Of a stretch of DNA of 64,000 bases, positions 62,001-64,000 are shown in pieces. Source of the stretch: Streptomyces genisteinicus. Its GTDB lineage: Bacteria; Actinomycetota; Actinomycetes; Streptomycetales; Streptomycetaceae. Below the pieces are notes generated by a model. That model did no database searches, had not been told where the DNA came from, and was given only the letters and a program-made list of their open reading frames with translations. Location of the stretch: contig NZ_CP060825.1 of assembly GCF_014489615.1 (NCBI RefSeq), positions 7,176,001 through 7,240,000 of the forward strand, read 5' to 3'. The number at the start of each line of letters is the position of its first letter. The stretch's first letter is position 1. The translations under genes and the position numbers were made by a program.

Positions 62001-64000
62001 CCGTCGGGGACGGCCCGCTTGGCCTCCTTCGCGGCGCGCACCAGCTGCCGCACCCCGGCCTCCCCGCCGGTCTCGACGCGCACCGGGTACTCGCCGGTGA
62101 ACCAGCCGACGGTGCGTGCCAGATCGAGGTGCTCACGGCCGTGGCCCTCCATCGTGACCGTCACCGCGTCACCGGACACGCCCCAGGTGCGCAGCGTCAG
62201 CACCAGCGCCGCCAGCAGCACCTCGTCGGCGCCCGCACGGTACGCGGCCGGCAGCGTGGTCAGCAGCGCACGGGTGACGTCGGCGGGCGCGACGGTCACG
62301 GAACGCAGCGCCGTGGAGACCGTGTCCCGCTTCTGGTCCAGCGGCCGTTCGCCGAGCCGGGGCGAGGCGGCGAGGGCCGCGCGCCAGTGCCCGAGTTCGT
62401 CCCTGCGCGCTCCCGACCTGCCCTGGTCGGCCAGGAGTTCGGCGTGCCGGCGCCAGGAGGCGCCCCGCGGCGGGAGCTCGCCGCCCGCGCACGCCGTGCG
62501 CAGGTCGGGCAGGAGCAGACGCCACGACACCCCGTCCACGGCGAGGTGGTGGACGACCACCACGATCCGGTCGGGCGAGCCGTCCCCGGAGCGGAGCAGC
62601 GCCACCCGCAGCAGGTCCCCGCCGCACGGGTCGAGTTCACCGGCGAGACGCTCCGCCACGGCGGCCTCGTCCTCGCCCGCGCACTCCGTGACGACCGCCG
62701 CGACGGCGCCGCGGGGCAGCACCTCCAGCGAGCCGTCCGCGCCGGACCGCAGCCGCAGCGCGTCGTGGTGGTCGAGCACGGTGCGCACACCGCCGGCCAG
62801 CGCGGCGAGCGCCGGCGCCTCGGACACGCGCACCGCCGTCCACTGCGCGTAGCCGGCCACCACGGCGATGTCGGGATGAGGATCGAGCAGCGCGCGCACG
62901 ATGGGCGGCGCGGACACCGGACCCGTCGGCTCGTCCAGGGGCTCGGCCGCGTCCGCCGGCAGCGCCGCCGACGCGGCGAGCGAGGCGAAGCTGCGCCGCG
63001 CCAGCAGGTCGCGGGGGCGCAGCTCCAGCCCCCTGGCACGCAGGCGGCTGCTCACGGTGATCGCGGTGATGCTGTCGCCGCCCAGGGCGAACCAGTCGTC
63101 GTCCACACCGACGCGCTCGACCTCGAACACCTCGGCGAGCACGGCGCACAGCAGCCGCTCCCGCTCGGTGCGCGGCTCGCGCCCGCCGCCCTGCACCGAC
63201 GGCGCGGGGAGCGCGGCGCGGTCCAGCTTGCCGTTGGGGGTCACCGGCAGCGCGTCGAGGACGACGACCGCCGCGGGCACCATGTGGTCGGGCAGGCGGC
63301 CGGCCAGCGCGGCACGGACCTCCTCGCCCGGGACCGAGGCGGAGACGACGTACCCGACGAGCCGGGACGAGCGGATCGCGGCGGCCGCCGCGGTGACTCC
63401 CGGCACCGCGGCGAGCGCCGCCTCCACCTCGCCGGTCTCGACCCGGTGGCCGCGGATCTTCACCTGGCCGTCGCCGCGGCCCAGGTAGACCAGGCCCCGG
63501 CCCGGCGTCCAGCTCGCACGGTCGCCGGTGCGGTACATCCGTCCGCCGGGCGGGCCGAACGGGTCGGCGAGGAACCGCTCCGCGGTCGCACCCGGCATGC
63601 CGAGGTACCCGCGCGCCAGGTGCGGACCCGCGAGGTAGAGCTCGCCGGCCGTCCCGTGGGGCACGGGCTGCAGCGCGGCGTCGAGGAGGTACACGCGGGT
63701 GCCGGCCAGCGGCGTGCCGATCGTCGGCTCCTCGCCCGAGACGAGGGCGGCGGTGCTGGTGACGCTGGCCTCGGTCGGGCCGTACATGTTGCGTGCCGTG
63801 ACGCCCGACGCGGCGACCCGCCGCCAGAGCGCGGGCCCGGTCGCCTCGCCGCCGAGGACGAGCAGCGCGGGCGCGAGGTCCGTCAGTCCGCCGTCGAGCA
63901 GGGGGACGGCCATGGACGGCGTGGTGTCCACGATGTCGATGCCGTCGCGCCGGAACGCGGCCAGCAGGGCGTCGGCGTCGCGGGTCGTGTCGGCGTCGTA
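56045..64000 (-). CDS. Siderophore NRPS, A(partial)-T-E-C-A-T-E-C, truncated by the window edge
   Basis: The frame stays open to the right edge, so the N-terminus is missing. Visible order: end of A1, T (GGDSITA), epimerase (HHLAVDG), C (HHALLDG), A2 with pocket D-V-W-N-V-G-A-I-N-K, T (GGDSIIA), epimerase (HHLVVDG), C (HHVLSDG), stop. The A2 code shares six of ten positions with the CchH threonine code D-F-W-N-V-G-M-V-H-K, so a Thr-like residue, epimerised, is likely; coelichelin contains D-allo-Thr. Coelichelin synthetase CchH ends C-A-T, but here nothing follows the last C domain, so a third A-T must come from another protein or the C domain has a release role. Confidence 0.93.
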   Translation of the reverse strand, partial: YDADTTRDADALLAAFRRDGIDIVDTTPSMAVPLLDGGLTDLAPALLVLGGEATGPALWRRVAASGVTARNMYGPTEASVTSTAALVSGEEPTIGTPLAGTRVYLLDAALQPVPHGTAGELYLAGPHLARGYLGMPGATAERFLADPFGPPGGRMYRTGDRASWTPGRGLVYLGRGDGQVKIRGHRVETGEVEAALAAVPGVTAAAAAIRSSRLVGYVVSASVPGEEVRAALAGRLPDHMVPAAVVVLDALPVTPNGKLDRAALPAPSVQGGGREPRTERERLLCAVLAEVFEVERVGVDDDWFALGGDSITAITVSSRLRARGLELRPRDLLARRSFASLAASAALPADAAEPLDEPTGPVSAPPIVRALLDPHPDIAVVAGYAQWTAVRVSEAPALAALAGGVRTVLDHHDALRLRSGADGSLEVLPRGAVAAVVTECAGEDEAAVAERLAGELDPCGGDLLRVALLRSGDGSPDRIVVVVHHLAVDGVSWRLLLPDLRTACAGGELPPRGASWRRHAELLADQGRSGARRDELGHWRAALAASPRLGERPLDQKRDTVSTALRSVTVAPADVTRALLTTLPAAYRAGADEVLLAALVLTLRTWGVSGDAVTVTMEGHGREHLDLARTVGWFTGEYPVRVETGGEAGVRQLVRAAKEAKRAVPDGGIGYGVLRHLDPEAGPSLAATPPPDVLLNYLGRFSPLPGGDWSLPERDPFSVIEPGGKALEQVLALNCFVHEEGEPRLAVEWTAASGVLGADAVAGLQAAWEAALRTLAAHALDGPGGLSPSDLPFTGLDQHAIDALEEAADGRISDVLPATPLQVGLSFHTLVRDEDDTDVYVVQAVTTLSGELDPERMRRAARELLRRHPALRVYLAQSGDEVVQVVPEDVALDWRHDDDFEAAARAELARPFDPARPPLIRFLLSRTGPQEHKLAITNHHALLDGWSMPLVGRALLGLYAELGGGPPVVGPPPLSEYFRWLAERDGQESLDAWRQALAGVDDATRLAPASTGGAVERPGRVTVPLGREFSDRLRAFARERGVTLTTVLQTAWGVLLGRLTGRRDVVFGCPVSGRPAEVDGVESMIGQLGTTIPVRVRFSQDLTARELLGHVHAESVRLAEHHHVGLPAVQRAAGIGELFDTMLVMENFPLSSRRRTPLSPGLDLTGVDITDATHYALTVIVIPDDAITVGLGYQPHAFSEETVRAYGRWLHNVLREITDDPGRPVVALPLLDAEERARMLHTGTRYLPARQRGHWLDEFAAQVARRPGAEALVCRDRSLSYAGLDREANRVAHALIAAGVRPQDPVAVLLGRDIEMAVALFGVAKAGAVYVPMDPEYPRDRLAFMFDDIAPAAVLSTGAEPPVDRDVPVLRLDDPDTLAAAADTDPAGARERLPEDALAYVIYTSGTTGRPKGVGVTHRGVPDLIALQEEVVGVTEDDRYLHFASTSFDVAFWQTMVPLLSGGTSVIAPEEVRVPGDELLDYIAEHRVTGVNLLPSFLAAMPDDRTVPPDVFFVVGAERLDPELARRWGTGRRALFNAYGPTEVTINSVTWHYDPDDEGPLPIGLPDPNVRAYVLDGGLQPVGTGVTGELYLAGPSVARGYLGRPALTSAAFVADPYGPAGTRMYRTGDLVRWRADGQLVFLGRADHQIKVRGFRVELGEIESALTRHPAVRACAVVLRDDRLVGYVIPADGARPDPAAIRSFLAAELPDHMVPTAFVELDRLPLSPSGKLDAGALPAPATASAAHRAPAGEAEAALLSVFRDILGTDAVGLDDGFFDIGGDSIIALQVVSRARRLGLGLKARDIFEGETVAGIAARARSLDEGEAPAVGDAPLTPLMRGLLSRAGTAADGFCQWVEVSVPPGGDEQDWRAVLDAVLARHDVLRARLAGDVLRVPPPGAVTGADVLTRVTATGDLRGPVDSWTAGVRDSMDPRTGPLLRALWVDAGRERPGRLVLAAHHLVVDGVSWRVLLDDVRHVHGGGTLARHGQSFLGWARSLRAADRAAELPHWRRMTAGTALAGPLDPARDTVATARHHEIRVAADATRALVTTLPAAHRTTPDAVLLTALARAVHAWRGADGLLVALESHGRPAQADLEQTVGWFTAVHPVRLDPSDDVAAVAQRLRAQGDGLGHGILTSAGLLDPVEPEVSWNYLGRFPGAPAEETPWQAPPDADPLGSGGSGVLPLPHALMVNALVRDDALGVRITWPAALFPDAAVEEFGELLKGELLRAATSPEALALTGDRPVREVQALTPLQEVMLRHSRADRPDPYTVQSAFTLAGPLDTGALRAAGADLVERHPNLGAVFPAGLGVVPEGTSPGFRVTDGPAEDVLAADLAEGFDLAEGPLLRLTVIRRGEDLADLVMTSHHVLSDGWSAPRMLAELFALYTARAGGGAHGLPAPVPFTRYLEWREANEPDLAAWGAELDGLPEGRYFDGEAGASWQEPELLAFDAELVDRLGRLAARRGLTRNTLVQGAWSVLLARRTGRADVCFGAMVACRPPELDGVEEIIGLLANTVPVRARLSGTLAESLTALQAGQRALAEHQHVALHDLERITGRDRLFDSMVVFENYPVDPDRLREPAPGLTVTGTRFREATHHPVTLTVMPDGDGWTGVLAHRAGVDVGGLAGELLELLGTMEESMDEDVLALVERR

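Noticed and set aside
1..64000. Mobile elements, integrase/att sites or tRNA genes
   Set aside because: No transposase, integrase, tRNA-like cloverleaf or terminal inverted repeats were recognised anywhere in the window.

Overview
The window is about 73% GC, with strong GC bias at third codon positions, translationally coupled GTGA/ATGA gene overlaps, a single noticed in-frame TTA codon, DmdR/IdeR-type iron boxes and a DasR-like operator. This points to a Streptomyces-type actinomycete. No tRNA, rRNA, insertion sequence or CRISPR array was seen.

Region 1 (1-29262) is most of a nonribosomal peptide locus. It holds an NRPS cut by the left edge, a type II thioesterase, a SyrP-like dioxygenase and an A-T protein with a glutamine pocket code. 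These are followed by an NRPS with C-T-C-(adenylation remnant)-T and no complete A domain. Three genes then run on the minus strand (PIG-L deacetylase, DUF1796-like protein, PIG-L-like/methyltransferase fusion). A 571-base divergent region with a DasR-like operator leads to a large A-C-T-C-A-T-TE NRPS and an MbtH-like protein. After a strong terminator comes a coupled operon for both subunits of B12-dependent glutamate mutase, an AsnRS-like enzyme lacking its tRNA-recognition domain, an FMN glutamate synthase-like protein and a small unknown. An MFS exporter and an Sfp-type phosphopantetheinyl transferase close the locus. The logic is a peptide with several unusual amino acids, probably 3-methyl-aspartate or its amide and a beta-hydroxylated residue.

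Region 2 (29520-39083) is mostly general or chromosomal: DEAD-box helicase, membrane proteins, a TetR/EamA pair with a likely operator, cupin, ABM monooxygenase with a palindromic operator, HtpG and a HIT-family protein.

Region 3 (about 39255-49298) has two cobalamin riboswitches. The first precedes a tightly coupled operon of PduX-like GHMP kinase, cysteine synthase-like PLP enzyme, ATP-grasp ligase, MFS exporter and methyltransferase. The second precedes a substrate-binding lipoprotein, FecCD permease and ATPase. I read this as a candidate small-molecule system, perhaps a cobalt or corrinoid scavenging chelator, made and exported by one operon and recovered by the other. It is the best candidate here for an undescribed system.

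Region 4 (49481-64000) holds a deoxynucleoside kinase and then an iron-regulated hydroxamate siderophore locus resembling coelichelin: MbtH, L-ornithine N5-hydroxylase, N5-hydroxyornithine formyltransferase, DAHP synthase, DHA2 exporter and an A-T-E-C-A-T-E-C NRPS cut by the right edge. Two iron boxes lie in the divergent hydroxylase/formyltransferase promoter. The NRPS ends in a bare C domain, and the DAHP synthase hints at an added chorismate-derived group.
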